From: Pullilachnospira sp963929535
Lineage (GTDB): Bacteria > Bacillota > Clostridia > Lachnospirales > Lachnospiraceae
Reading direction: 5' to 3'
Assembly (NCBI GenBank): GCA_963929535.1
Contig: CAWVIZ010000004.1
Span: 16,337-80,336, forward strand
Length of the DNA stretch: 64,000 nt
Shown here: in pieces, positions 1-9,325 of the stretch
How positions within the stretch are numbered: position 1 is the first letter of the stretch
Layout: the number at the start of each line of letters is the position of its first letter
Translations under genes and position numbers: made by a program
The notes under the pieces: generated by a model
Seen by the model: only the letters and a program-made list of their open reading frames with translations
Told to the model about the DNA's origin: nothing
Databases searched by the model: none

Positions 1-3000
1 CAGCCTGATCAGATATTCCGGCATCGGAACTGCCGCTCCATCCGCTGATATATGGGGAAGCCCCACCCGTACCGGTGATCGTGAACCTTACCTGCTCCGG
101 ATCAAAATTTCTGTCCTTCACCGTCACAACAGCGGTCCTGGTATCCTTGTAGTATCTTCCGTTCATCGGATCGTTCCGATCCCAGGAAACTGTCACAGAG
201 GGAGCTGTCACATCGATTTTTAACTGTGTGATCTGGCTCTCTGCTTCATTTCCCGCCATATCCTCAGCAAAAACCTGGACACGAACGTCATTGCTGTTAA
301 ATGTATCCCCATCCACTTCGAGAATATAGCTGAAATTTTTGTCCCCCTGTGCTTTATGCCCGGTATTGTCCAGTATCACACGTTCCTCCGAAGCCCGGGA
401 ATTTCCCTGGGACCAGATCCTGTACCAGACCTTCTTCAGACCTGCATAGATCTCATCCTCTGCCGGCTCTTTTACATCGATCCGCAGCAGTACATTTTCA
501 CGGAAAATGCCGTTGCGCGCCTGACTCATATTCGTAATGGTAATCCCGGGCACCGGCTCTGTGCTGTCTGCAACCACTCCATCGGAACTGAAATAGGAGG
601 TGAGACCCGCATAATTGGTTACCTTCAGATAGATCACAAATTTCTGATCCGGATTTACTGTCAGACTGTTTCCCGTGATCCATGCGGATGGGGGAAGAGC
701 ATCCAGCTGGGCTCTTGTCATCTGTCCGGTCCCCTTATAATACTGCAGCGGCTCCACCGGAGAAACCGCCGGTTCCTGTGTCCCTCCTCCCTTCCCGTCG
801 TTTCCGTCCTGCCCGTACAGGGACACCTGCACCGCATGATCATCGAACAGGCCAAACGTGATCACAGATACCAGCTTCCGCCAGATACCATGCTCCTTAA
901 TATCAATGGCTGCAGTTCCCGGAGCTGACTTATCCACCGTAAACGTATCCGCCTGCCGTGTTTTCAGAGTATTTCCTGCCAGATCTGTGTAGGAGGCCTC
1001 CCAGGTATAGTTGGCATCTCCCTGGAACTGGATGGCATAAGTCCGGATATCTCCCCTGGAAGTCCACGAGGCGTCCTTCACCGTATGCCCCTCTATCTGA
1101 TTCCCCTCCAGATCCCTGGATGTGATCACAAATTCCGGCGTTTCCACCCGCTGGTCAAAGTTATGCTCATTTACTGTAAAATCAGCCGTCAGTTCCTTAA
1201 AATAGTACCCGCTGTGGACGGCGCTTTCCTTACTTCCGGTATACTTTACCGAAATTTCCGGGGGGATCTTGTCCACCACAAAACTCAGAGGGGCCTGGGT
1301 TCCCTCAGGAGTGGTAAAGGTACCCGGATCACAGTCAGAGATCTGTCTTCTGGTCTCTTTCAGATCCTGAACGCAGGCTGTATACGTATTATCCGCCGCA
1401 TCTGTCACGGAAACAGAATGAAGCTCATAAGAAGCATTCCCTTTGAAAGTAATACGCAGCCGGCTGATCCTGGAATCCGTATATTCTCTCATGGGAATCT
1501 CCGTGCTCGCGGGATCATATTCCCATGCAAAATCCACTGCCGCTTTCCCCTGAAAGTCCACAATATCTGCTTTCATAAGGTTCTCCAGGGTATCCGTATA
1601 GCGGACTCCCTCCGCCGTCAGATCCATCTCCACTCCGGAAGGGTCAAAATTTCTTTCCCGGAAGGAGATCACCGCCTGACGGTTTTCCTTAAAATATCTG
1701 CCGTTTGCCGGATCATTTTTATCGTATGAAACAGAAACCGCCGGAACCGTTGTGTCGATGGAAAATTTTATCCTTCTTCCGCCGTCCGTGTCCGCGGAAA
1801 TCAGATTTCCCGCATGATCGGCAGCGAAGAGTTCCACATACAGACCATTGCTGTTATAGCCGTTTTCTCCATTCCATGCCGGAACAGTGATACTGGCTTC
1901 CAGGCTCCGGATCCCCATCGTTCCGTCTTCCTGAAACTCCCGGTAAGCATCCCTTACAATACGGGCACTGGCATGTTTATTTCCGTTTTCCTGATCCCCG
2001 TCCGCCAGCTGTCCGTCCCGGAGAATATAATAGATATCTTCTCTCCCCGCATCGTGGATATCTTTTACGATGTAGTACACGTCCCTCAGGCCGGAGCAGA
2101 TCATTTCAGAAGCGCCGCCATCCTCCTGTATGCCGGGATCCCGCACACGGACACGCAGAGATACATCCCCGTTAAATATTCCGCTTTTCGTCCGGTTGAT
2201 ATCCAGAACGGTTATCTCATCCCAGACCGGTTCCGCATCATCCAGTACAAATCCATCGGAGCTTATATACCGTACATTTCCGGCAGCATCTGTAAGCTTT
2301 GCATAGACAGCCGCTCTCTCATTGGGACTGCGGGTAAAAGAACCCGTCAGTTCATTGGAATCCCCGCTTCCCGTCCACTGCTTCCAAAGCCGGTCAAATT
2401 CTCCTGCTTCCTCCCTTTCCGCAAATTCTTCCTCTGTGGAGATGATTTCCGGAAGCACCACATACTGGATCCGTTCCACAGGGGAGACCGCATCCGAAGC
2501 AGTTATGGTTATCTTTTCCCGCTCCCTGTTGGAGAAAAGTCCAAAGGTTACTGCGCTCCAGAGATTTTTCCACAGAGAATTTCCAGCGGAAAGCTCCACT
2601 GTACCTTCCGGTTCCTGGCAGTCTACCGTAAATTTCCGGTACGGTTTCTGTCCGTCATACCGGGGACTCTCTGCCCGATTTCCCGCCAGATCCCGGCAGA
2701 AGATCTCCCGAACCGTATATACAGCATCCGGATGAAACTGCACTTTAACTGTTACCGTTCTTTCATCCATGCATTGCTCTCCGGACTCCTCATCCGCCGA
2801 ATCCTCACAGGAAACTACGGAAAACAGTGCTCCCGTTCCCATCCGCTGCTTCAGCATCCGCAGCGTATAGGTATTCCCCTCACCCAGATCCTTTCCCGCA
2901 AAATCCTCTGTATCAAGAGCGATCCCCATATTCTCCATATCAGGATTCCTGTCGCGAAATACGATCACGGCGGTTCTGGGGCTCCGGAAATATGTTTCAT

Positions 3001-5740
3001 TCCTCAGCGACTGATTCTCCTCAAAAGTTATGGATACCTCCGGAGCTGTCTGATCGATGACAAAGGCCAAGGGCTCTCCTTCACCTGCAGCGTTCCCACA
3101 TTTGTCCTTTACCCTCAGAGAGAGCGTGTAATCTCCTTCCTCCGGGAAGCGCAGAATGTATGTCAGTACTCTGTTATCCGTATACTCGTTTTCGCTGTAT
3201 CCGGCTTCCGTATCACCTGCCAGGGAGAGCATCCCGCTTTCCGCGTCTGAAAAACGGATATCCTCCCGTGTCTCGTCACGTTCTATGGTCAGCACCGTCT
3301 GATCCGGATCGAAGTTTTTTTCATTTACCGTCACCTTGACCGAAACCGGATCCCTGGTATATTTTTTACCGGTATCGGCATCCTGAGAAAAAGAAGTTCC
3401 CTCAAACTCCCACTTCCATGACGGCGGCACCGTATCCATGACGAGCTGCTTTGTTTCCTGAATTTTATTTCCAGCCTTGTCCACAGCGGATACCACCAGA
3501 CGGAGACGGTCTGTTTTCAACCCCTTCTGTTTTATGTATTCTGCGGATGGGATAAACAGAAGCTCCTCTGTCAGTTCCTGCTCCTTCCACTGCGCCGGTT
3601 GTCCGTCGGACTTCCGCAAAAGAATTCCTTCATCCTGCTCCCCGCAGATCTGTGCGGTGATGCTGCTGATGCCAGCCGTTTTCCTGTCTTCCCCGCCTTC
3701 TGCCTTATCACTGACTGTCAGGCGGAAAGGCGTCCTGCCTTCAGGGTCATCACAGCTTATCCGGATATACGTTTCCAGACCGGCGATCTCCACCTGCGGC
3801 TGATAATTGTCGATGATCACGCCCATGGAGGTGTATATGGCAGAATTTCCCACTTTATCATCTGCGCGGATCAGTATCACCCGGTTTTCCAGAATATCAT
3901 TTCCATTGGGACGGATATCTCCCTCACATACGGCAATTCTGCCATCCTCCGTTCCCGATCTCCAGAGGAGTTCTCCACGTTCCCCGTACTCCCTGATCTC
4001 CCCGGCCGTAAGATTTTCCCCTGTATCCTCCAGCACCGCATAGGACCAGGCTGCCGTTCCCGCCCCTTTGTCTGTCACCTTTGCCTTCACTTCATATCCG
4101 GTATTTTTATATATTCCGGATCCAACAGCTCCATCCAGCGATTCCAGTGATAAAAGCGGGATTTCTTCCGGCTCCGTGATCAGCGCTTCCGGTTTCTGGG
4201 AATCAACGTTTATCGGAAGCCGGATTTCTCCGGTCTCAGCTGTGATCCCCTGCTCATCCCGGTTCTGCAGTTTAAATCTCACAACGGATTCCCTCTTCTC
4301 CCCCTCCCTTACGGGAACCGAAACCGTATCCTCTGTATTTTCCCAGATCCGGTAATCCGGATCCCGGATCACTGTTACCGTATTGTATTTGCTTTTCTCT
4401 CCGGAACTGATCTTCAGCTTACCGGGAGTATCATCGTATTCCCCCTTCAGCCAGATCTGTCCCTCCGCAAAAACATAATTCTCAGAACCTTCCAGCAAAA
4501 TCCGGGACATCACCTCTTCCGGAGCGATCGTCTCCTCCGTGATCACCAGCTCCCCCTGTGATTCCCCGTCAGATACGATCGTGTAATTTCCCGCATCCTC
4601 ACAAAGTATTTCCGCCGAAATATACCGGTTGGATCTGTCCCCTCTCAGACGTTCCATAGGGGAGGTCTCTGTGGAATCATCATGTAATCTGATACATTCC
4701 TGAATTCTTCGGAAGTCGTTGTCAGCCCTGCTCTGTTCATCCAGGTGGTCCAGAAAATTGGTTTCCCGCTCCTCCCTGCTCAGTGCCGGTTCTGTGATGT
4801 ATTCCCTGGTTCCGTACTCTCTATTCCCACCGGTGATCCGGATCCGGTATTCTCTCGGCAGGATGGTATAAACCCCATAGATCTCTCCCGGCATCTCCAG
4901 ACAGTAGTTGCCGCTTTTGGCTCCCTGCAGGGTCATCCGGACATTTCTTACTTTCTGATCCTGATACACACCGGCATCCACCCCCTGGGAATCCAGTGTA
5001 CCTCCTGTAAGCGCCGCTGTGATCTCCTCTTCTGCCAGCAATTCCGCCAACAGCTCATCATCCCCGTCTGCATCCCGGAATACCGGCTGCTCCCTCAGCG
5101 TGATCCGGACATTCCCGGTATCAGAGGTTCCGTCATACGTTTTTACCGCCTCAAATGCCGTATTCTCAGTGTCCACCAGAAGCTTTCTTGGCGTAACTCT
5201 CAGCTCTATGACGGCCGCGGCCTCCCCATATCCTTCTACCCCGGATTTCCTTCTGACGCGCACGAAAACACGTTCCTCCTCTCCCATTGCCCGCAGGAAG
5301 GAGACGATTCCGTTTTCGTCCACCCGGTACGGCGGGTCCTGCAGAGGTGCTCCCTCCTCATCCGTCACCTCATAGACATAGATATCCCCGTCAGAAACTC
5401 CGGAAGCCTTTTTATCCACAGGGATCCTGTAGTTATGATTCCGCAAGCCTCCTTCCTCCTGATACAGGGTTCCATAAGGAATGGTTACCACATTCCCGGT
5501 CTGCGCCTTTCCATCAAGCGGTGTTCCGTAAACATCCCTTTCTTCCCACACAATTTCATTTTCGGGCACAGCGCTCTCATCCGGCTCCGGCACAGATGGG
5601 CTCCGGTCCTGCTCCTGATCTGTCTCTTCCGCAACAGCACCCTGGCTGATAACGGCTTCCCGGAACACGATCCATGTCAAAAACAGCAGAGATATCACCC
5701 CGGCCCGAATCCATATCCCGCTTTTTCCCCTTCTCCGCAT
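1..5740 (-). CDS. Giant secreted Ig-like/YDG repeat protein, C-terminus beyond the window
   Basis: The minus-strand frame is open from the left edge to 5740, about 1913 codons without a stop; I translated it in sections. The start at 5740 (MRRRGKSG) has AGGAG 9 nt upstream; an in-frame ATG at 5749 lies directly on that site and is less likely. Residues 10-40 form a hydrophobic signal or anchor segment ending near SQGAVA. A YDG-type motif (VKTYDGTSD) sits near residue 203. From about residue 800 onward there are Ig-like modules with the signature RNFDP or a variant (near residues 806, 930, 1358, 1527, 1877), and two copies of a linker ending ITFGLF or VTFGLF (near 1068 and 1627). Such modules are typical of surface or secreted proteins; no catalytic domain is visible. 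It is last in an operon with a Ser/Thr kinase and PP2C phosphatase, 30 nt after the preceding gene. Anchoring and ligand are unknown because the C-terminus is missing. Confidence 0.85.
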   Translation of the reverse strand, partial: MRRRGKSGIWIRAGVISLLFLTWIVFREAVISQGAVAEETDQEQDRSPSVPEPDESAVPENEIVWEERDVYGTPLDGKAQTGNVVTIPYGTLYQEEGGLRNHNYRIPVDKKASGVSDGDIYVYEVTDEEGAPLQDPPYRVDENGIVSFLRAMGEEERVFVRVRRKSGVEGYGEAAAVIELRVTPRKLLVDTENTAFEAVKTYDGTSDTGNVRITLREQPVFRDADGDDELLAELLAEEEITAALTGGTLDSQGVDAGVYQDQKVRNVRMTLQGAKSGNYCLEMPGEIYGVYTILPREYRIRITGGNREYGTREYITEPALSREERETNFLDHLDEQSRADNDFRRIQECIRLHDDSTETSPMERLRGDRSNRYISAEILCEDAGNYTIVSDGESQGELVITEETIAPEEVMSRILLEGSENYVFAEGQIWLKGEYDDTPGKLKISSGEKSKYNTVTVIRDPDYRIWENTEDTVSVPVREGEKRESVVRFKLQNRDEQGITAETGEIRLPINVDSQKPEALITEPEEIPLLSLESLDGAVGSGIYKNTGYEVKAKVTDKGAGTAAWSYAVLEDTGENLTAGEIREYGERGELLWRSGTEDGRIAVCEGDIRPNGNDILENRVILIRADDKVGNSAIYTSMGVIIDNYQPQVEIAGLETYIRISCDDPEGRTPFRLTVSDKAEGGEDRKTAGISSITAQICGEQDEGILLRKSDGQPAQWKEQELTEELLFIPSAEYIKQKGLKTDRLRLVVSAVDKAGNKIQETKQLVMDTVPPSWKWEFEGTSFSQDADTGKKYTRDPVSVKVTVNEKNFDPDQTVLTIERDETREDIRFSDAESGMLSLAGDTEAGYSENEYTDNRVLTYILRFPEEGDYTLSLRVKDKCGNAAGEGEPLAFVIDQTAPEVSITFEENQSLRNETYFRSPRTAVIVFRDRNPDMENMGIALDTEDFAGKDLGEGNTYTLRMLKQRMGTGALFSVVSCEDSADEESGEQCMDERTVTVKVQFHPDAVYTVREIFCRDLAGNRAESPRYDGQKPYRKFTVDCQEPEGTVELSAGNSLWKNLWSAVTFGLFSNREREKITITASDAVSPVERIQYVVLPEIISTEEEFAEREEAGEFDRLWKQWTGSGDSNELTGSFTRSPNERAAVYAKLTDAAGNVRYISSDGFVLDDAEPVWDEITVLDINRTKSGIFNGDVSLRVRVRDPGIQEDGGASEMICSGLRDVYYIVKDIHDAGREDIYYILRDGQLADGDQENGNKHASARIVRDAYREFQEDGTMGIRSLEASITVPAWNGENGYNSNGLYVELFAADHAGNLISADTDGGRRIKFSIDTTVPAVSVSYDKNDPANGRYFKENRQAVISFRERNFDPSGVEMDLTAEGVRYTDTLENLMKADIVDFQGKAAVDFAWEYDPASTEIPMREYTDSRISRLRITFKGNASYELHSVSVTDAADNTYTACVQDLKETRRQISDCDPGTFTTPEGTQAPLSFVVDKIPPEISVKYTGSKESAVHSGYYFKELTADFTVNEHNFDQRVETPEFVITSRDLEGNQIEGHTVKDASWTSRGDIRTYAIQFQGDANYTWEASYTDLAGNTLKTRQADTFTVDKSAPGTAAIDIKEHGIWRKLVSVITFGLFDDHAVQVSLYGQDGNDGKGGGTQEPAVSPVEPLQYYKGTGQMTRAQLDALPPSAWITGNSLTVNPDQKFVIYLKVTNYAGLTSYFSSDGVVADSTEPVPGITITNMSQARNGIFRENVLLRIDVKEPAEDEIYAGLKKVWYRIWSQGNSRASEERVILDNTGHKAQGDKNFSYILEVDGDTFNSNDVRVQVFAEDMAGNEAESQITQLKIDVTAPSVTVSWDRNDPMNGRYYKDTRTAVVTVKDRNFDPEQVRFTITGTGGASPYISGWSGSSDAGISDQA

Positions 5741-5770
5741 CACTTCCATCTCCTTTTCTCTGTCCTGTTT

Positions 5771-6271
5771 TTACATTAACGGTGTCTTTGTCTTTCCTAT
5801 CTTCTCTTCCGTGTGGATCAGCATCACGCCGGATTCCAGAAGAAATTTCCCATAGCTCTGATCCACCTGATCCTGTGCCCTCTGACTGCTGTATTCCCGG
5901 GTATCCGTCTTCAGAAGCTCCGTCTCAACGTCTTCGTAAAGCTCCGTTTTCATTCCTGCCGTTACGGCCTCCGCAGCAGTGTTCTCCGAAAGAACTCCGG
6001 TCTCCGGAACCACAGGCTCTTCTTTCAGAATCTGCCTGCTGCCGGAAATGCCCCGGACCTGCACCCAGCGTCTCTGCCCGGTCCCGGCATTTCGCTCTTC
6101 CATCCGTTTAACCGCCTTTTTTTCGGAAAGTCCTGTTCGGATATGGAAAATATTCCATATATCGAATCTGACAAAAAAGAATATGGTCAGTGCCAGACAG
6201 ATCAGGCATAATACCAGACAGATCAGGCAAAGATTATGGAACAACTGAATTTTCTGCTGGATCTGCTGCAC
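5771..6271 (-). CDS. Small single-pass membrane protein of the kinase operon
   Basis: About 166 residues, not recognised as a known family. The preferred start is GTG at 6271, preceded by GGAGGAGGGGAG; an in-frame ATG at 6313 would extend it but has no better site. With the GTG start it overlaps the 3' end of the kinase gene by 38 bp, suggesting translational coupling. The N-terminus has one strongly hydrophobic Leu/Cys/Ile-rich segment (about residues 9-30), followed by a charged tail with many Glu, Lys and Gln, so the tail is either cytoplasmic or extracytoplasmic. Its position between a membrane Ser/Thr kinase and a giant secreted repeat protein suggests an accessory role for one of them. 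That is inference from context only. Confidence 0.65.
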   Translation of the reverse strand: MQQIQQKIQLFHNLCLICLVLCLICLALTIFFFVRFDIWNIFHIRTGLSEKKAVKRMEERNAGTGQRRWVQVRGISGSRQILKEEPVVPETGVLSENTAAEAVTAGMKTELYEDVETELLKTDTREYSSQRAQDQVDQSYGKFLLESGVMLIHTEEKIGKTKTPLM

Positions 6272-8039
6272 GATTCTCCCCTCCTCCGATATTATCCGTG
6301 TTGAATACCGCATCCAGATTTTTCCTGGCCAGCTCCACGTTTTTCAAAACCTCCTGTTTTAATTCCTCTTCATACAGGGCATTGGCAGAACCGGTAAGGA
6401 TCACCATCCCCTCCAGGTTCTCCCGCATCATCTCCAGCTCTTCCTCCATACTTTTGCGGGTAATCCCGGCATCACGGAACCGGACTCCGCCGGAAAAGAT
6501 CTGAGAAGCCATCTCCTGATAGATCAGGAGGATGTTCACATTGTTGTCCCGGGCGCCGCTCTCCTGATCTCCCATACTGGTCAGGTCATACCAGTAGTCC
6601 GAATAGGAGACCCTGGAATCCCCCGCCTGATTCCGGATATTCAGACTGTCATAGTAACCGGCAATCTTGCCAAGATTGTCCGCCCGCCGGATATTCGCCT
6701 CATTCAGCACCCTGGATGGGCTGGCCCGGGCCGCGATTTCCAGCCATTTTCGGGCGGCTGATTTATTTCCGATCCCGTTGTAGGAATAAAAATACGCGAT
6801 TCCCAGGTCATAGGCAAATCTGCTGTAATCATCTGTATTCGCTTTCAGATATTCTTCATTGCTCCGGGATCGGCCGCCATTGATCCCCAGCGCTTTCCGG
6901 ATCTGCTGTTCCTCCTCAGCAGAGAACACACAGATCACTGTTTTCATATCATCACCGGCCGGTTCATTCTTCTCCCAGAGAAAAAATCTCAGCATCTCCC
7001 CATAAGCTTCCCCCTGAGAAGGATCCAGGTTGATGGCATTGCTGTAATATCCGATGGCTTCCTGCGGATCTATGACTCCCAGCGTCTCCGCTTCCTTCAG
7101 GTAAGCGTCATACGTGGCGGAGATGGTACTGTCCTCTGCCAGCTTAAATCCCGCCGCACCGGCTCCCAGCGCTGCCGTCAGGAGGCCCAAAACCAGGAAA
7201 GCGCGCCACCTCCGGTTTTGTATCCTTCTGTATCCTTCATCCATCTCACTGTAATGTTCCAGAGCATACATCAGCTCCGCGCAGGACTGAAAACGATCCT
7301 GGGGATTTCTCTGGGTACATCTTAAAATGATCTCCTCCAGCCCGGAAGACAGAGCCGGATTCCGGCAGCGGATAGGATACATCTCATAGGGCGGCTTTCC
7401 GGGATTATGTCCTGTGATAAGGTGATACATGGTTGCGCCCAGGCTATAGATATCTGTTCTGGCATCCGTCTGCCCACAGCCGCCATACTGCTCCGGGGCC
7501 GCATACCCCTGGGTTCCCAGACAGGTGGTATCCTCTGTACTTTTTTCCTTGAACTCCCGTGCGGTCCCGAAGTCGATCAGCATCGCCCTGCCGTCCGGTT
7601 TCAGCATAATATTGGAAGGCTTCATATCCCTGTAAATAATGGGAGGCTGCCTGGAATGGAGATAGCTGAGCACATCGCACATCTGCTTTGCCCAGTCGAC
7701 CACATCCTCCTGACTCTGAGCCCCGTATTCCTTCAGGATACTGCCAAGGGATTTTCCCTCAATGTAATCCATTACGATCAGGAAAGTCCCCTCTTCTTCG
7801 ATCACATCAACGATGCTGGGCAGGCTGGGATGATCCAGCTTTTTCAGCAGCTCCGTCTCCGCGATCAGTCCCTGCTTTACTGCCTCAAAATTCTCAATGC
7901 CATCTTTTCGGACTTCCTTGACGGCCCACTGCTTGTTGGCCCTCTCATTCATGGCCAGATAAACAACACTCATTCCTCCCTGGCCGATCTTGTTCAGTAT
8001 CTTATATTTTCCATCGATCACAGATCCAATCTGAAGCAT
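6234..8039 (-). CDS. Membrane-anchored Hanks-type Ser/Thr protein kinase with TPR-like extension
   Basis: A 601-residue PrkC/PknB-like kinase. The kinase domain spans about residues 10-270, with glycine loop GQGGMS (19-24), ATP-binding Lys41 (WAVKEV), catalytic loop YRDMKPSN with Asp138, and IDFG with Asp156. The His of the usual HRD is Tyr here, but the Arg-Asp pair is kept. A threonine-rich activation segment (STEDTTCLGTQGYAAPEQ) follows. One transmembrane helix lies near residues 280-300. The rest is helical and TPR-like (DPQEAIGYYSNAINLDPSQG), not the PASTA repeats of cell-wall-sensing PrkC, so the sensed signal probably differs. The start has GAGGG upstream. The PP2C gene lies 10 nt upstream and is the expected antagonist that dephosphorylates the same targets. 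Confidence 0.93.
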   Translation of the reverse strand: MLQIGSVIDGKYKILNKIGQGGMSVVYLAMNERANKQWAVKEVRKDGIENFEAVKQGLIAETELLKKLDHPSLPSIVDVIEEEGTFLIVMDYIEGKSLGSILKEYGAQSQEDVVDWAKQMCDVLSYLHSRQPPIIYRDMKPSNIMLKPDGRAMLIDFGTAREFKEKSTEDTTCLGTQGYAAPEQYGGCGQTDARTDIYSLGATMYHLITGHNPGKPPYEMYPIRCRNPALSSGLEEIILRCTQRNPQDRFQSCAELMYALEHYSEMDEGYRRIQNRRWRAFLVLGLLTAALGAGAAGFKLAEDSTISATYDAYLKEAETLGVIDPQEAIGYYSNAINLDPSQGEAYGEMLRFFLWEKNEPAGDDMKTVICVFSAEEEQQIRKALGINGGRSRSNEEYLKANTDDYSRFAYDLGIAYFYSYNGIGNKSAARKWLEIAARASPSRVLNEANIRRADNLGKIAGYYDSLNIRNQAGDSRVSYSDYWYDLTSMGDQESGARDNNVNILLIYQEMASQIFSGGVRFRDAGITRKSMEEELEMMRENLEGMVILTGSANALYEEELKQEVLKNVELARKNLDAVFNTDNIGGGENRAADPAENSVVP

Positions 8040-8049
8040 GTTTTTTCCC

Positions 8050-8817
8050 TCAGCAGACGCGGATGAGAATCACTGAAATATTGTCATTTTCCTTTCTGGA
8101 CTTACTGAGCTCAGTAAAATATACCGCCGTCTCCTCCATAATTTCCCGGCCATTCATCACCTGCGGATTCATCCGCTCAAAAAATTCCGACGGCAGGATC
8201 TTATTGCGGAATCCGTCCGAGCAAAGCATAAATACCTGACCTTCCTTATACCTTCCCACGTAAAAATCCGGCCGGATGATCCTGCTGGCTCCCACGCACT
8301 GCAGCAGCATATTTCTTTGGGGACTTATCCGGGCTTCTCCGGGTGTCATCCTGCCGCACTCCACTTCCCGCTGAACAAACGTCTGATCCACTGTAAGCTG
8401 TTTCATACATTCATCCACCAGATACACCCGGGAATCTCCCACATTGATGATGTAGAAAACCCCTTTTGCCAGAAGCAGCGCCGTCACTGTGGTTCCCAGG
8501 CTTACCTGAAGCTTCATCCCATATTCCTCAAGCTTCCGGCCTGCATGAAGAATCAGTCTCGTCCAGCTCTCCTTCACTCCCTCCGGTGTCAGTTCCCGGT
8601 AGAGCATCCGGGGAAATATTTTGTGAAACCAGTCCGCAAAATCTCCTGCCAATGCCGCGCTGGCAACTTCTCCCATCGCCAGACCGCCCATTCCGTCACA
8701 GACCACAGCAAGAAGTACCTGTCCGTGATCCGTGGAGGCCGTTTCCAAAAACAGCGCGTCCTGATTGGCCGTTTTTTTAATTCCCGCATCTGTATGCGCC
8801 GCTGTTAAATAATGCAT
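8050..8817 (-). CDS. prpC: PP2C-family Ser/Thr protein phosphatase
   Basis: A 255-residue PPM/PP2C phosphatase of the Stp/PrpC group. The metal-binding motifs are present in order: KTANQDALF near the N-terminus, VCDGMGG in the first third, LCSDGF around residue 200 and KENDNISVI near the C-terminus, where the Asp residues hold the catalytic Mn/Mg ions. No membrane segment is seen, so it is cytosolic. It is the first gene of the kinase operon and would reverse phosphorylation by the adjacent kinase. The ribosome binding site is weak: GGAGG occurs only about 25 nt upstream of the ATG. A good sigma-A-type promoter lies about 130 bp upstream. Confidence 0.93.
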   Translation of the reverse strand: MHYLTAAHTDAGIKKTANQDALFLETASTDHGQVLLAVVCDGMGGLAMGEVASAALAGDFADWFHKIFPRMLYRELTPEGVKESWTRLILHAGRKLEEYGMKLQVSLGTTVTALLLAKGVFYIINVGDSRVYLVDECMKQLTVDQTFVQREVECGRMTPGEARISPQRNMLLQCVGASRIIRPDFYVGRYKEGQVFMLCSDGFRNKILPSEFFERMNPQVMNGREIMEETAVYFTELSKSRKENDNISVILIRVC

Positions 8818-8911
8818 ATTTTTTTACCAAATAAAATCCTGGCTTTTCCTCCCCAGGAAAAACGTTATCTTATTGCTGAAATACGATATTTTGTTGATTT
8901 AAGGGAAAATC

Positions 8912-8930
8912 CGTGATGCGAACCATCACG
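8912..8930 (-). promoter_or_regulatory. Perfect stem-loop in the leader of the phosphatase/kinase operon
   Basis: The 19-nt sequence CGTGATGCGAACCATCACG forms a 7-bp perfect stem with a 5-nt loop. It lies in the predicted 5' UTR, about 20 nt after the -10 box. It could stabilise the mRNA or be an operator; there is no U-run, so it is not a terminator. Confidence 0.4.
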
Positions 8931-8947
8931 CTTAGAATTGTACTTCT

Positions 8948-8976
8948 ACTATAACCATTTACTCAGGTGCTGTCAA
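8948..8976 (-). promoter_or_regulatory. Sigma-A-type promoter for the phosphatase/kinase operon
   Basis: On the minus strand there is TTGACA (8976-8971), a 17-bp spacer and TATAGT (8953-8948). This is a near-consensus vegetative promoter reading into the PP2C gene with a leader of about 120-130 nt. Confidence 0.7.
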
Positions 8977-8992
8977 TGACTTTTCAAAAAAA

Positions 8993-9265
8993 GTAACGGT
9001 TGGGCCTTCCGGAATTGTAACAGTTCAGCCTTCCGGCTTCACTGTTACAAATGCATGCACACAGGCTGCGATTATCGCAGTCTGGCGCCCGCAAATCTCG
9101 GGATCACGCTGCGAATGCAGCGTGGTCTACACTCCGTTTCGGTCGGCGCTTAACGTGTGCCACTGGCACACAGCGCCCTCGCGGAATATTGGAAGGCTGA
9201 ACTGTAACCCGGAATTCATTGTCACCCAAAGGATGCAGCAGAAAACCGGAGGGCTGAACCGTTAC
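8993..9265. repeat. Nested terminal-inverted-repeat element (family A, copy 1)
   Basis: The inner element at 9017-9208 starts GTAACAGTTCAGCC and ends GGCTGAACTGTAAC, inverted repeats of one another. An outer pair, GTAACGGTTGGGCC (8993-9006) and GGCTGAACCGTTAC (9252-9265), encloses it. Inside are short hairpins and the core motif GTGTGCCACTGGCACAC. Its reverse complement matches the copy at 34.9 kb in overall layout. It has no coding capacity. It fills the gap between the phosphatase promoter and spmA. The size and TIRs fit a MITE-like element, but no transposase is visible. Confidence 0.7.
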
Positions 9266-9325
9266 CGGAATACTTCCATCCGTACCGGATATATTTATAA
9301 AAAGGACCATTGGAGGCAGGTATCC

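Noticed and set aside
356..5779. Several long plus-strand frames (up to 478 codons) opposite the Ig-like gene
   Set aside because: They share the codon register of the minus-strand gene, have Arg/Ile/Cys-rich composition without domains, and end wherever the real gene uses TTA, TCA or CTA codons. They are mirror frames.
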